From Loxodes magnus (lineage: Eukaryota > Ciliophora > Karyorelictea > Loxodida > Loxodidae): DNA of 64,000 bases. The stretch lies in assembly GCA_946699065.1 (NCBI GenBank), contig CAMPDV010000501.1:1-64000 (forward strand), in the 5' to 3' direction. This document shows positions 49,901-61,189 of this stretch, one piece after another; the first letter of the stretch is position 1; each line of letters starts with the position of its first letter. The notes beneath the pieces were generated by a model. The model was not told the DNA's origin, ran no database searches, and saw only the letters and a program-made list of their open reading frames with translations. Made by a program: the position numbers and the translations under genes.

Positions 49901-50328
49901 TTTTGCTTCGAATAAAAATTTAATTTAACTTAGAGAAGATCATATTAAGATAGAAATTGAGTTTGATAATAATTAAGCTTTTCCATTTAATCAAATAAGA
50001 ATAATAAATATAATAAAGTTGTAATTCATTAAATCATTTGTTTGACTAACTAAATTTTTATTGACTCTCACTTTTATGTATCTATATTATATATGTAAAC
50101 AGTTTGAATCTATTATGTAAATATTCCTTTTTGCAGTTTAAGCACAAACATCAACTTAATTTATTTTATCTAGTTTTCTAGTTGATATAATTCATTCAGA
50201 TTAAAAATTTTAATATTTCCAGTTCCTTCATTAAAAATATAAACTTACTTTTAAACTAAAAATGTATAGGATCATTCGTTTACGTAAATCTTATTTATAG
50301 TGTTTTTCAAGTTTCTTTTTCGAATTAT

Positions 50329-50766
50329 ATGTAATGATTGCTGCAAGAGCAAGACGTGAAAAACTGAGTGAAATTAGATTCAAGACTCAAATTAATAGAA
50401 GAAAACCTGTAGAAACTTTCTTAAGAAACTCCAATGGAAATAGAGAAACAAGAAAAGACATTTCCTAGAGCAAAAAAAGAGGTTACATTTGAAATAGAAC
50501 TTGACATTTATGACGGAAATATCCCCAATAGAAAAAAATAAGAATGGATATCTGGAGAAATGTTAACTAATAAAAATTAAAGTAACGAGCAATGGAATTC
50601 TTCCCATCGGGAAATGGTAAAATTTGGAAAAAAAATTCTCAATTCAGATTATATAAAAGAGAGAAGTCAAGGAAAAAGTGCAATGCAAGGACAGAACATG
50701 CAGAAACGGAGATTTATTACATTTAAAACTTCAATTAAGCCGGAAGGCGAGCAGTTATTTTAATGA
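50329..50766 (+). CDS. 145-aa ORF of unknown function
   Basis: ATG at 50,329 opens MQWLLQEQDVKNWVKLDSRL; the frame is uninterrupted to TGA at 50,764-50,766 and ends IKPEGEQLFQ. Residues about 34-45 (ETPMEIEKQEKT) resemble the DPMEIG and DPMDVE motifs of the zinc-knuckle elements, but there is no knuckle here. Acidic N-terminal part, basic C-terminal part (QKRRFITFKTSIK). Two internal TGAs near the start read as Trp. It may be a diverged element protein or a host gene. Confidence 0.5.
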
Positions 50767-51299
50767 TTAATGATTATATGCATGATTGCATTTTAAAAGT
50801 CTTTAAATCATCCTCCAAATACATATATTTCACTTTATATTACCTAACCACTTGCTTTTTTTGCTTCATTTGGAAAGACACAAATTCTCTTTAATTTATG
50901 CGTTTTTTGCATTAAAAGCTTCACATTCAGATAAATAATCTAATCATTTACCTCCTATTATAAAAATAAATTACAGTTATTTATGAAAATAAATATAGGA
51001 TCCATACCTTATTACTTGAGATTCAAGTTCTATAACGTTATTTTCACTTATATATTCAATCTATAATCTCTTTAATTCCTATTATATCCACCAACTGCAA
51101 TGAACTCCTTATTAGAATACTGAATAGATCTACAATATTTATCTAAATTTTTTGTTTAAACTTTAAAAGATGTGAACTTCTGGGTTACTTTCATAAGTAA
51201 TAAATACAATTAATAAAAGCCACTTAGATCTTAAATCCATTATATTAATTATAAGCTAAATTGTAAGAAAAATTTAATTAATGAAGGGTTTTTTAGTTT

Positions 51300-51596
51300 A
51301 AAAATTGGGATTTTTTATATTTAAAATCAGTCTTATTTGCTGGCTTTTAAAAATATATAGTTACTATAATAGAATCTTTAATAGGACTATATTAAACTAA
51401 TTTAAAAACTATTCAATATAAAAATAAAACATTAGAATCTTTAAATAAGCTCCTGTCTACGGATTTTATAATCAAACTAATAAAAAATATGAAGAATAAT
51501 AATTTGCTATAAACTCAAGAGATTGAATACACAAAGATCAGTTTAGATGGAACACATCTAAATGTATAGAAGATTAATTAAAATTGTTACTAATGA
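51300..51596 (+). CDS. C-terminal part of an unrecognised helical protein
   Basis: Plus-strand frame reads YIVTIIESLIGLYQTNLKTI, KTLESLNKLLSTDFIIKLIK, then MKNNNLLQTQEIEYTKISLD and stops at TGA 51,594-51,596. An ATG lies at 51,489 in frame, but the helical part upstream suggests a longer protein. Possibly armadillo-like; not assured. Confidence 0.35.
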
Positions 51597-51952
51597 CAAA
51601 AAATGTATTTAATGGAATAGTCATATTTAATGTGACTTTTAAACAATAAAGTAGATTAAATTTAATGAAGTTTCAACAATCATTATTTTCATACTTTAAG
51701 TCATAGTCTCTAGGTTTACAAAGATAATGTAACTTTTCTAAATTAAATAATAGCTTCTGATTAAACATTTTATTCATTTAAATTTGGATTTTATTTCTAG
51801 TATTTTTTAAATAGTTAAGTTTAACTTTATACTTATGTTGCTTTTAAGCTGTTTTAACATTAGAAGAAATGAAAGTATGTAGTGATATAGTACTAGCTAA
51901 AAAGTAGAAATTATAATATTAGTATTTAAAGAAGTGATTCAATAATAAATAA

Positions 51953-52012
51953 ACCGGTTTAGATCAGTCGGTAGAGCGCCAGCCTTTTAAGCTGGTGGTC
52001 AAGGGTTCAAGC
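51953..52012 (+). pseudogene. 3'-truncated tRNA-Lys (TTT)
   Basis: ACCGGTTTAGATCAGTCGGT carries D-arm and A-box features, the anticodon arm CCAGCCTTTTAAGCTGG has anticodon TTT, and the T stem and loop (CAAGGGTTCAAGC) run straight into unrelated AT-rich DNA. The 3' half of the T stem and the acceptor strand are missing, so it cannot fold. Confidence 0.75.
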
Positions 52013-52102
52013 AGTTAATTAAAGTAGTAATTAATTAGCAAGAAGAAGCTAAGTATTTAAAGTAAATTTATTGAATATGTTAGCAAATAGGAAGTACTTA
52101 GC

Positions 52103-52552
52103 TCAATAATTTATATAAACGATGCTGAAAGCTGAAATATATTTCATCCAAAAATTATTATAAAAAAATACTGAAAAATTAAAAAGATAGCTCTATAATT
52201 AGTATATTAAGTTTATTATTTCTAAATTAAGCAGATATACCTTATAAAATTTAGCATTTTTTATAGCAGTTGTTCTTGCTTTATTATTGACTAGAAAAAA
52301 GCAGAATACTTCAAATGAAAAACTTTAATTTCTAGATTCACTATTCTTTAGATCTTTTATTTAGGTTAATCCTTCTTTTACATAAAAAGTAAAAAATTTA
52401 CAAGCTGTAGAGCAGGAATCCTTTATTCTTATAATTTTAGAAAGCAGGAAAACTTTTTCCATCTCTATTTAAAATTTCTAAACTATTACTAAACCTTTAT
52501 CTATATTTCTATATCAGAAATTTAATTTAGTTTTAGTTTTGATTTTTCCCAT
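52103..52552 (-). CDS. 149-aa ORF of unknown function
   Basis: ATG at 52,552 opens MGKIKTKTKLNFWYRNIDKG, and the frame is uninterrupted to TGA at 52,103-52,105 (449 bases plus one, exactly 150 codons). Middle part VFLLSKIIRIKDSCSTACKF and FTFYVKEGLTQIKDLKNSES looks protein-like, with a hydrophobic C-terminal third (FNFSVFFYNNFW) that may be membrane-associated. One internal TGA reads as Trp. No family recognised. Confidence 0.45.
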
Positions 52553-52799
52553 TTTATTAATTCATAATTTTATAAAAAGATTAGTAGAGAAATACTTTAT
52601 CAAATAAATATAGAACTTATTTAAATTCTAAAGAATAAGGATAAAAGATGAAGTTAAGAGATTATTCTAAAATAGTATAGAGTAATTATATAATTTTAAT
52701 ATAAAATATATATTAAAAGTTAACTATAACTTAATACAAACTATTAATACGCTTCCTATTTCTATCTTTTATCTCCTACATTTTAACTATTAGGCTCGC

Positions 52800-53030
52800 T
52801 TACAAATTATAATGTCTTTAGATTATTCACTAGCAAAAAACCTATTTTTATCATGAGTCACTATATTTTTTTCTTCTAAGGATAATTCTAAATCAATGAT
52901 ATTTTAGACTTCACAGTAATCTCTTATCGAAGTGTGGGTAAATTAAATTCTCTTTTTGTAGCTTTACTCTTCTATCTATATCAAACATCCTATATAAATT
53001 TATTTTTATTGAATTACTCTCTTCACTTTT
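52800..53030 (-). pseudogene. Fragment of a NACHT-family gene
   Basis: Minus strand reads IGCLIQIEEQSYKKRIQFTH followed by TSIRDYCEVQNIIDLELS. This aligns with IGCLIQIKEENGQKRFEFIH and ASIRDYYVARNIVNLVL of the complete NACHT gene (around 57,990-57,860). The nucleotide sequence is alignable too (TATCTATATCAAACATCCTAT in both). No NTPase core or WD40 repeats follow, and a zinc-knuckle element adjoins upstream, so this is a truncated paralogue. Confidence 0.65.
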
Positions 53031-53299
53031 AATTTCATTCTTCAAAATTTCTAGCAGGCACTGATATAATCTATAGTACATGGATGCTTTTACCTTATTT
53101 GAAAGCGCTGTTTATTCCTTATATTATCCCAATCTATCATGTGCGTCAGATAATAATAATAATAATAGTAAAAAAAAAAAAAAAAGTTTAGCATACCTAG
53201 ATTTTCAACCAGGTTTTTGCTACCATTTTTTTAGCTTGGGTAGAATGACTGAGAATCTTCTGTTTTTTATGCAAATAATTTTTTCTTGTATACCTTTGT

Positions 53300-53930
53300 T
53301 TGAGTAATTCAGAGTCTGCTGAACATGCTTAACGTTCTTCGTTGTTCTTTTATCTAAATTTACCTTTATTGATCGCAATTTTGTAATAAGTGTCACTTTG
53401 ATTTGCAATAATAGCATTATTTAATTTGTCTTTTCTTTAATCTATTCAGAAATAATTTTTTCAAATTAGCTAATTCTTTTGAGTAAGTCTATATTAATCT
53501 TTTCGTCATTCTATTTATGGATTTTTGCTTATGTAAAAACTTTTTCAATTATCATATTTTGTTCTTGCTTAAAATTCGATTGAGATTATTCATATAGTTA
53601 CTATTTCGTGACTAAATTATTCTAAATCAATTGTCGTCTAATTATAAGTAGCTCATTATTTGCTAGTATTCATTAGTTTTCTTAGTTTTTCCCCTTGATT
53701 GTAAATTGTTTCCTAATAATTATGTATTATTGTTTTCATTTATTCAAGTTATATTAATAATTATGATTAATTTTACACCTTTATTAGATTTGTCTCTATT
53801 GTTCTAACTATGATTTTTCCTTCAGATGAGGAACTTGATTTATCTTCTTTCTTTTGTTGTCTCGCGTTTGTTTCGCTGCTTTCCTTTTTGCGTTCTTAAT
53901 TAGGTTTTTGGAAAGGCGAATAGAATATAC
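53300..53930 (-). mobile_element. Zinc-knuckle ORF1-like remnant
   Basis: Minus strand encodes a Lys/Asn-rich segment and a knuckle at about 53,373-53,415 (CYYCKSK-HLLQNC pattern), with a Ser/Lys-rich start near 53.9 kb. It belongs to the same loose family as the other knuckle elements. It adjoins the truncated NACHT fragment and may mark where that paralogue was disrupted. Ends uncertain. Confidence 0.4.
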
Positions 53931-54740
53931 AATTTTTTTATACACATCAAATAAAAACAATATTTTATAAACTTAAAATTTTATTTCTCTTAAATTGTAC
54001 TATTTTAAAAAGCAAATTCTTTTAATTTATTTTCAAATGCTTTAATGGTTGGAATATATTAATATATATAAATATTCATTATTATACTCTAGATACTTTA
54101 AAGTTAGAACTTCTAATTATAAATTTTTCCAGAACCAGAATCTCAAAAAGTAATAATCCTGTTTACCTATCATTATCTAAAAATTTGAAAACTTCAACTG
54201 CAGATTATCCTTAGTCATAAGCTTGGATTTAGAGAACATTATAAACTTAAGAAATATTCTTATTTCTTTATATATCATCTTTTTTATTTTTTATCATATT
54301 TCTATAGATACTTTTTTTACATTTTAAACCAAGCCAATTCTATTCTATTGTTTAAGTAAACAAAAAAGCAAGCTCTAGATTTGTTAAAATTCAAGTTTAT
54401 ATAAAGTATTAATTTCCAAATGACACAATATTTTAGAATTATAATAATCCATCTTCGATATATTACCTTGCTAGATCATAAGCAAGAATATCTAAGATAT
54501 TTAACATTAAAATTGTTTTCTTATGGATTTTTTCATTTATCTATCCATAAATCCTTAAAAAGAAATTCTTTAAGATGGAGATAACATTAGTATCCATAAT
54601 TCCAACTCAAAAATACAAAGAAAACTGCCTTCTGGCAATCTAAATAACATTACAGAACTTTCAAAATAGTTATTTAATATATTACTTGGAACAATATTAA
54701 ATTAAAAAATTAGATTTTTTATCTTGAAGTGTTAAACAAA
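53931..54740. other. AT-rich stretch, nothing recognised
   Basis: No supported feature. Confidence 0.4.
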
Positions 54741-54915
54741 CTTTTAAAATTTTATTCCATCCCAAAATATTTTGTTCCATCCCAAAAAATTTTATTCCGT
54801 CCTAAAAAATTTTGTTTAGTCCCAAAAAAATTTATTCCGTCACAAAAAATTTTATTCCGTCCCAAAAAATTTTATTCCGTCACAAATTATTTTAGTCCGT
54901 CACAAAAAATCTCAT
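54741..54915 (+). repeat. 20 bp minisatellite
   Basis: About nine tandem copies of AAAATTTTATTCCGTCCCAA with small variations (CCGTCACAA, CCATCCCAA). A short open frame across it is a by-product of the unit length and is not a gene. Confidence 0.9.
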
Positions 54916-55004
54916 ATAGTGCTAAACGCTGAGCAAAAAACAAACTTTTTATTTTCACTTCTTTTACACACTATTAAATACCAAATTCAAAAAAAAACTT
55001 GCGC

Positions 55005-55090
55005 ACTCATAACCTAACATACCCTACATACCCTACATACCCTAACATACCCACACATACCCACACATACCCACACATACCCACACTTAA
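55005..55090 (+). repeat. C-rich telomere-like tandem tract
   Basis: Runs of CATACCCTA-type 9-10 bp units (CCCTACATA, CCCTAACATA) passing into four CCCACACATA units. The strand asymmetry (C without G) and the CCCTAACA unit recall ciliate telomere repeats (CCCTAACA in Blepharisma), but this tract is internal and short. Confidence 0.75.
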
Positions 55091-55575
55091 ATATCTTCTT
55101 CCAAATTCCTCTTAAACCTTTCCTTTCTCTCCACCTAAACACTTAACCCTTCAATAAAAAAATGTATTCACCACACTCACACACTTTTTATTCAATCCAT
55201 TTAAATTCTAAAATTAATATATAGTAATTCACTAACAACCATACTAATACTTTATTTCTCACACTTTCTCTAATTTTATTTTTTCTCTTTTTGAATTCAA
55301 ATACTACACTAATTTATCCCTTTTAATAACCTCAAACACTAAATTTTTTCACTTTTAATTTGTTATTTTTCACACACCCTTTCTAAAATACTTTTAACTA
55401 CTCTCTTTATTTCCAACTCTTTTTATATTACTCAATTAACTTTTTAAAACACTTATTATCTAACACTATACATACCACTTGTCTTATTAAATACTTTTAA
55501 TCAAAAAAACATATATTTATAATTTACTTATCTTAATTCAATTATTATTATTTGTTAAAATTTATTCAAGTCTCA
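55091..55575. other. AT-rich 3' flank of the NACHT-WD40 gene
   Basis: Distinctly C-rich on the plus strand relative to other intergenic DNA here, with no gene recognised. Confidence 0.4.
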
Positions 55576-58500
55576 TCACAATGAAAGATACCTCTCTCCC
55601 ATTAGTCTCACATTCATCTACTCCATTGCCACTCCCTCAAAGTCACATTGATGCACCTTCAAACCATGCCTTCCTATCATCCTCTTTAACACATAATCCC
55701 GATGATCCTTTGATGCCTCCCATATTTTGATTGTTTTATCATGGCTTCCCGATATTAAATACTTAGAGTCACTTGATAATACCAGAGAAGAAACAGAATT
55801 AGTATGACCCTCTAATGTTCTTATAAGTTCATATGATTACATGTCCCATATACTTATTGTTTTATCCCAACTTCCAGATATTAAATACTTAGAGTTACTT
55901 GATAATACCAGAGAAAGAATAGGTAAAGTATGACCCTCTAATGTTCTTATAAGCTCATATGTTTACATGTCCCATATACTTATTGTTGTATCACTTCCCG
56001 ATATTAAATACTTAGAGTCACTTGATAATACCAGAGAAAGAATAGGTAAAGTATGACCCTCTAATGTTCTTATAAGCTCATATGTTTACATGTCCCATAT
56101 CACTATTGTTGTATCACTTCCCGATATTAAATACTTAGAGTCACTTGATAATACCAGAGAAGTAACATAAGAAGTATGATCAAATATTGTTCTTATGAGC
56201 TCATATGTTTACATGTCCCATATATTTATTGTTCTATCATCACCTCCAGATATTAAATACTTAGAGTCACTTGATAATACCAGAGAATTAACATAAGAAG
56301 TATGACCCTCTAATGTTCTTATAAGCTCATATGTTTACATGTCCCATATCCTTATTGCTGTATCATAACTTCCTGATATTAAATACTTAGAGTCACTTGA
56401 TAATACCAGAGAAGTAGCATAAGAAGTATGACCCTCTAATGTTCTTATGAGCTCATATGTTTACATGTCCCATATATTTATTGTTTTATCATCACTTCCT
56501 GATATTAAATACTTAGAGTCACTTGATAATACCAGAGAATTAACAGAAGAAGTATGTCTTTATAGAGGCTTAGTAAGATTATCTACCTACATGTCCCATA
56601 TCCTTATTGTTTTATCATAACTTCCCGATATTAAATACTTAGAGTCACTTGATAATACCAGAGAATAAACAGAACCAGTATGACCCTCTAATGGTCTTAT
56701 AAGCTCATATGTTTGCATGTCCCATATCCTTATTGTTGTATCCTCACTTCCTGATATTAAATACTTAGAGTTACTTGATAATACCAGAGAAGTAACAGAA
56801 CTAGTATGACCCTCTAATGTTCTTATAAGCTCATATGTTTACATGTCCCATATCCTTATTGTTTTATCACGACTTCCAGATATTAAATACTTAGAGTCAC
56901 TTGATAATACCAGAGATTTAACAGAACCAGTATGACCCTATAATGTTCTTATAAGCTCATATGTTTACATGTCCCATATCCTTATTGTTTCATCACGACT
57001 TCCAGATATTAAATACTTAGAGTCACTTGATAATACCAGAGATTTAACAGAACCAGTATGACCCTATAATGTTCTTATAAGCTCATATGTTTACATGTCC
57101 CATATCCTTATTGTTTTATCACTTCCTGATATTAAATACTTAGAGTCACTTGATAATACCAGAGAAGTAACACGATGAGTATGACCCTCTAATGTTCTTA
57201 TAAGCTCATATGTTTACATGTCCCATATCCTTATTGTTTCATCACGACTTCCCGATATTAAATACTTAGAGTCACTTGATAATACCAGAGATTTAACAGA
57301 ATTAGTATGACCCTCTAATGTTCTTATAAGCTCATATGATTACATGTCCGATATCATTATTGTTTTATCCCAACTTCCAGATATTAAATACTTAGAGTCA
57401 CTTGATAATACCAGAGAATTAACACCATCAGTATGACCGACTAAGGTTGGCATTTAACCAAAATTAACCTAACTCATATTTGCATCATTGAATTTACAAT
57501 TCCTCAACCAAGCTCCTCTAAAATTCACCCCTGATAAATTAGCACCACTCATATCACAACCATCAAACACCGAATCACTCAAATCCGCCCCAGGCACCTA
57601 GATCTCCCGAAGATCTGTCATCTACGTAAACTGATAATCCATCCAATTCAATATTGTTATAAAATTAGCACCCACTGTTTATAAAGCTTTATTGGATCTT
57701 GTCCACTTCACTATCTCCAATAAATTTTATTGAAATGTAACTGAACTATCAATCTCACTTATAAACTACTAGATCTCCTTATTATCCACTATCGAATATC
57801 TGTTTATTTCGTGAGCCTCTATTGAATTTATGCTATTTTGCTAATTTAAGACTAAATTTACTATATTCCTTGCCACATAGTAATCCCTTATCGAAGCATG
57901 AATAAACTCAAACCTCTTTTAACCATTTTCCTCTTTTATCTATATCAAACATCCTATGTGGTTGGAACTCTCAGTTATTTTCTTTATTCATTCTATATTT
58001 GTTTTTTCAAAGCCTTCCCAATTTACCTAACCAGTTAATAATTACCATGATGCTTATATTTATATACCTTCAAAGATTTTTGGCTTTATCTCAATTTCTT
58101 AAGCTTCCTTTTGTTATTCTTATAATTTTCCTTTCGTTCTTTCATTTCATTGATCTATAAAAATCTGATATATTTAAGCCTTAGTTATTTACTTAAAATT
58201 TCCACATTTTAAATGCTTTATTATTACTTCCTCCCTTAAACAGATATTTATTAAAAAGGGGTTTTCTAATATTTCGATTAAACCAGGAATACCTTTAATA
58301 AAACCCATTACTTCTTCAATAGATTTCCATTTCGTAGGTTACTCTCTTTATGTTTAACTTTAAGTTTAGCTTTACTCTTAGCTTTGATTCTTCAATACTA
58401 GTTAAACATAATTTTCTATTTACTAACTATTAAAAGGCTTAATGAATAATTCTTATAACTCTTGCGTTTAAGCTTCTTCATTTTTGTAAGGTGAAAAATA

Positions 58501-60645
58501 TTTTTAATAATCTTAAGCTTTTAAAGCATAGTTTATTCTACAAGTAATTATATATTTCGCCTAAGGAAATTTCTACTTAAGTTTACTTGCTCCTATTATT
58601 GCTATATACTTTCCTATTTCATCATATGCGTCAAATAGGAATAAAATTTTTCTAAATATCAGTCTTTCATTAGTCTCAACGTTGTAATCTTTTAAAACGT
58701 TTTGCAAGAAATTATTATCGAATGTTTAAATTATTGGAAGATAAACATATACTAGCAAATATTCATGCTTTCTTGTTAAATAGTCCAAAGCTAACTTTTT
58801 CATAAATAAAGTCTTGCCTCCTCCTGAATTTCCCAGAAGCAACAAGCCTGTTTTCTGTTAATTATCCAAGAACTTTTACACTTCCTCCTCTAGGTCTTTC
58901 TACTCTTCAGAACTTGCACTAGGTGCACAGAGTAAACTTACATAGTATTCTAGTTTTTCTTAAATTTCCCCTTTTAAGGTTTATATCATTTATTCATAAA
59001 TTTTGCTGTTAAGACCCTTAAGTGCAAGCCAATTTTGATCGATTGTTTAGTTAAAATTAGATAAATTTTCAGGTTTAGTTAATAATTCTATAATTACTTA
59101 TTTTTCCTTAGTGTTTTATTTTATGTTATTTGTTTTTTTTATCACGATACTTTCCTTGGCTGCAATAGCTTCACTTATGTTATCGTTACTCAACTCTATT
59201 AAGGTTTTTAAAGCATAGTACCTTACTCTCCAGTCTTTATCATCACATAGCTATTATAAGAAATCACATGAACTTTATTTTAGTTATGTACTGGTCTTAA
59301 AATTTTTAACTATGCTTTTAAGTAAAAAGCAAGCTCTAAATCTGATTTCGTAAGCTTCACCTTAAACAATTGCTTGGAAATCTGTGAAATCTTAAGGAAG
59401 ATTTGTTTGATTTAAATTTAAGGATAGTGCTTCCAGATAACGAATTTTTAAATTTTTGTTTTTGTGAATTATTTCGTAGATTTTATCTTTTCCTTTCATT
59501 AAAACGTTTTTAATAATAGTCATCGCTTCAGTATCTATAGCACCTACTCCAAACGATAAGGCGACTATTCATTAAGCTACTTTTATAATTTTAAAAAAGA
59601 TATCGAAGTAGTCCTTCTCTTCTATACTAGGTAAGTTCTCAAGAATCATTTTACTACGCTCAAGAGCAAATTCTAGTTCTGGTCCTCCTAAAGCTTCCCT
59701 TTTTACCAAAATTAAACTTACTTTAATTTTATTAATAAGGTTACCTTAAGTCTAACTATCAATAACTGTCTTTTATTACTCATTCTTTTACAGTAGAATG
59801 TCCAATAACTCAGGTAAATATCTCACTATTTGCTCTTTTAAAAGCTAAGACCAACCTTTGGCTATTTCATTAGATATGATATCAATAAATTAAATGCATA
59901 GTTCAAAAGGTTTATTAATATTTGAGAAGTTATTATCTTTGAATACTTAGAAACCTTCCAGTATTTTTTCCATACTTTTCTCATTTAAGCCCTCTTACAT
60001 AAGATTTAGTCCTTCTTAATAAATCTTTTACTCTTTAGTTGATATTATTTGATCAATTACTTCAGTTTATTAAGTTTTTTATTTTTCGTCAATTACTTCT
60101 TAACCTTTTACTTTTAGAGTGGCTGTTATTTTATTTTGATTGGAGCTACCACAGCCTCCTCCTTTTAAACCCATGCTTAAATAGATCCCTTACTTTACTT
60201 GTTCATAGTTTATTCTAGTTGCTTTCTTTGCATGCTGAGATTATTTAAATAGATATAGTTTGTCGAATTTATTTGCAAGACCTTTAATATCATTTTAAAG
60301 TTTATTTTCCTCGAGAGAATAACTTTCAACCTCTTATTAATACAACAAGGAGAAATTTTCCCTGAGTGTTTCATAACTCACATTTAAGATGATTGGTTTA
60401 TTTTCCTCATTGTTATACTCTTAGAGAACAGAGAAGCAATTTGAAATAGCTGAATGCTGATTCTCAATTTTTCCTAGTGAAATTATTGCATTTTGTTCTT
60501 TTTGAGATAAAGAGTTTGTCTTGAAGGTTATAATTGCTCCAGGCATTCTAAGATAGAAGCCTGTTTGAGACTAAAAGCTTGAACAGCTTTATAGTTTAAG
60601 TTAACCGAAAATTTCTTATTTTGTTTTGAAACTCTCAGTTGACAT
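55576..60645 (-). CDS. NACHT NTPase with HEAT-like, pentapeptide and WD40 repeats (1,689 aa)
   Basis: One frame holds exactly from ATG (60,645; MSTESFKTKQEIFG) to TGA TGA at the end (55,576-55,578). Order: helical N-terminus; a HEAT-like unit near residue 465 (DKDWRVRYYALKTLIELSND); NACHT NTPase with Walker A GNSGGGKT (residues 605-612) and Walker B LFLFDAYDE (about 670); a post-NACHT helical module with FIHASIRDYYVAR (about 915); pentapeptide-type repeats (GADLSDSVFDGCDMSGANLS, about 1,020-1,060); then 14 WD40 repeats of 42 aa (GHT..V.SLV.S.DSKYLISGS.DKTI.IWDM). It is a STAND-class signalling ATPase in which WD40 repeats usually sense a ligand; ligand unknown. In-frame TGAs at residues 359, 833 and 886 read as Trp; none occurs in the last 800 codons, where Trp is TGG. 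Divergent from the gene at 61 kb. Confidence 0.92.
55690..57445 (-). repeat. 126 bp tandem array encoding 14 WD40 repeats
   Basis: The unit GATATTAAATACTTAGAGTC recurs about every 126 bp (some 123) with near-identical DNA including silent sites. Differences cluster in a short stretch of each unit just after ACCAGAGA, and in the base of the GS(R/W/H)DKT strand. Such uniformity points to recent expansion or gene conversion. Confidence 0.9.
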
Positions 60646-61189
60646 TTTATTTTATTTCGTCAGCATTAAAGAAGAAAAATAGCTAATAAGAATTTAAAAG
60701 AGTTAAAAGGAAAAAAGTTAAATTAAAGATTTGAAATTTCTATCTTAATGCTTGATTAATCTTTCTTTCGGTTATTCGTTTCGTCTTCCTATCGTTTCTA
60801 AACCTCGACATTCTATCTCTAGTTCTTGTATTAGTAGGCTGAGATTAAGCATGCTTAGTCTTTTTTCTTTAGTATTTTTAAATAACCTACAACAAAGCCA
60901 CCCTAAAATGACTGTAGCTTAATATAACTTGATTTTTAGTAGGCATAATATAGAATATTGATCCTAACTTATAATACCTCTGATGTCATTTAAGAATATT
61001 AAGCTTTAAACTATATGCCTATTTTATTAGCATCTAAGCACCTTTCTTCGACTAAGGCTATTTTACTTTTACTCTGAGAATCCTTTCTCAATTAGCTCTC
61101 TTCTCTCACTTAATTTGATTAAATCTTTTCACTAAACCTTAATATTAGTACTTCTTTCTTTTAAGTCTTTCTTAAATTGCAGCTAAGGT
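60646..61189. promoter_or_regulatory. Divergent intergenic region between two genes
   Basis: About 540 bp separates the minus-strand NACHT-WD40 start from the plus-strand coding region that begins near 61.2 kb. It should contain both promoters. I could not identify a specific promoter element. Confidence 0.35.

Noticed and set aside
53080-53417. Overlapping short open frames on both strands
   Set aside because: The plus-strand one contains poly-Asn/poly-Lys from simple repeats; the zinc-knuckle frame on the minus strand is the better reading of this stretch.
54729-54932. A 67-residue open frame with PSQKILFRPKKF-like repeats
   Set aside because: It is an accident of the 20 bp minisatellite; the repeat unit, not a protein, is conserved.
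54741-55090. Possible CRISPR array
   Set aside because: Units are directly tandem with no unique spacers, and the genome is eukaryotic.
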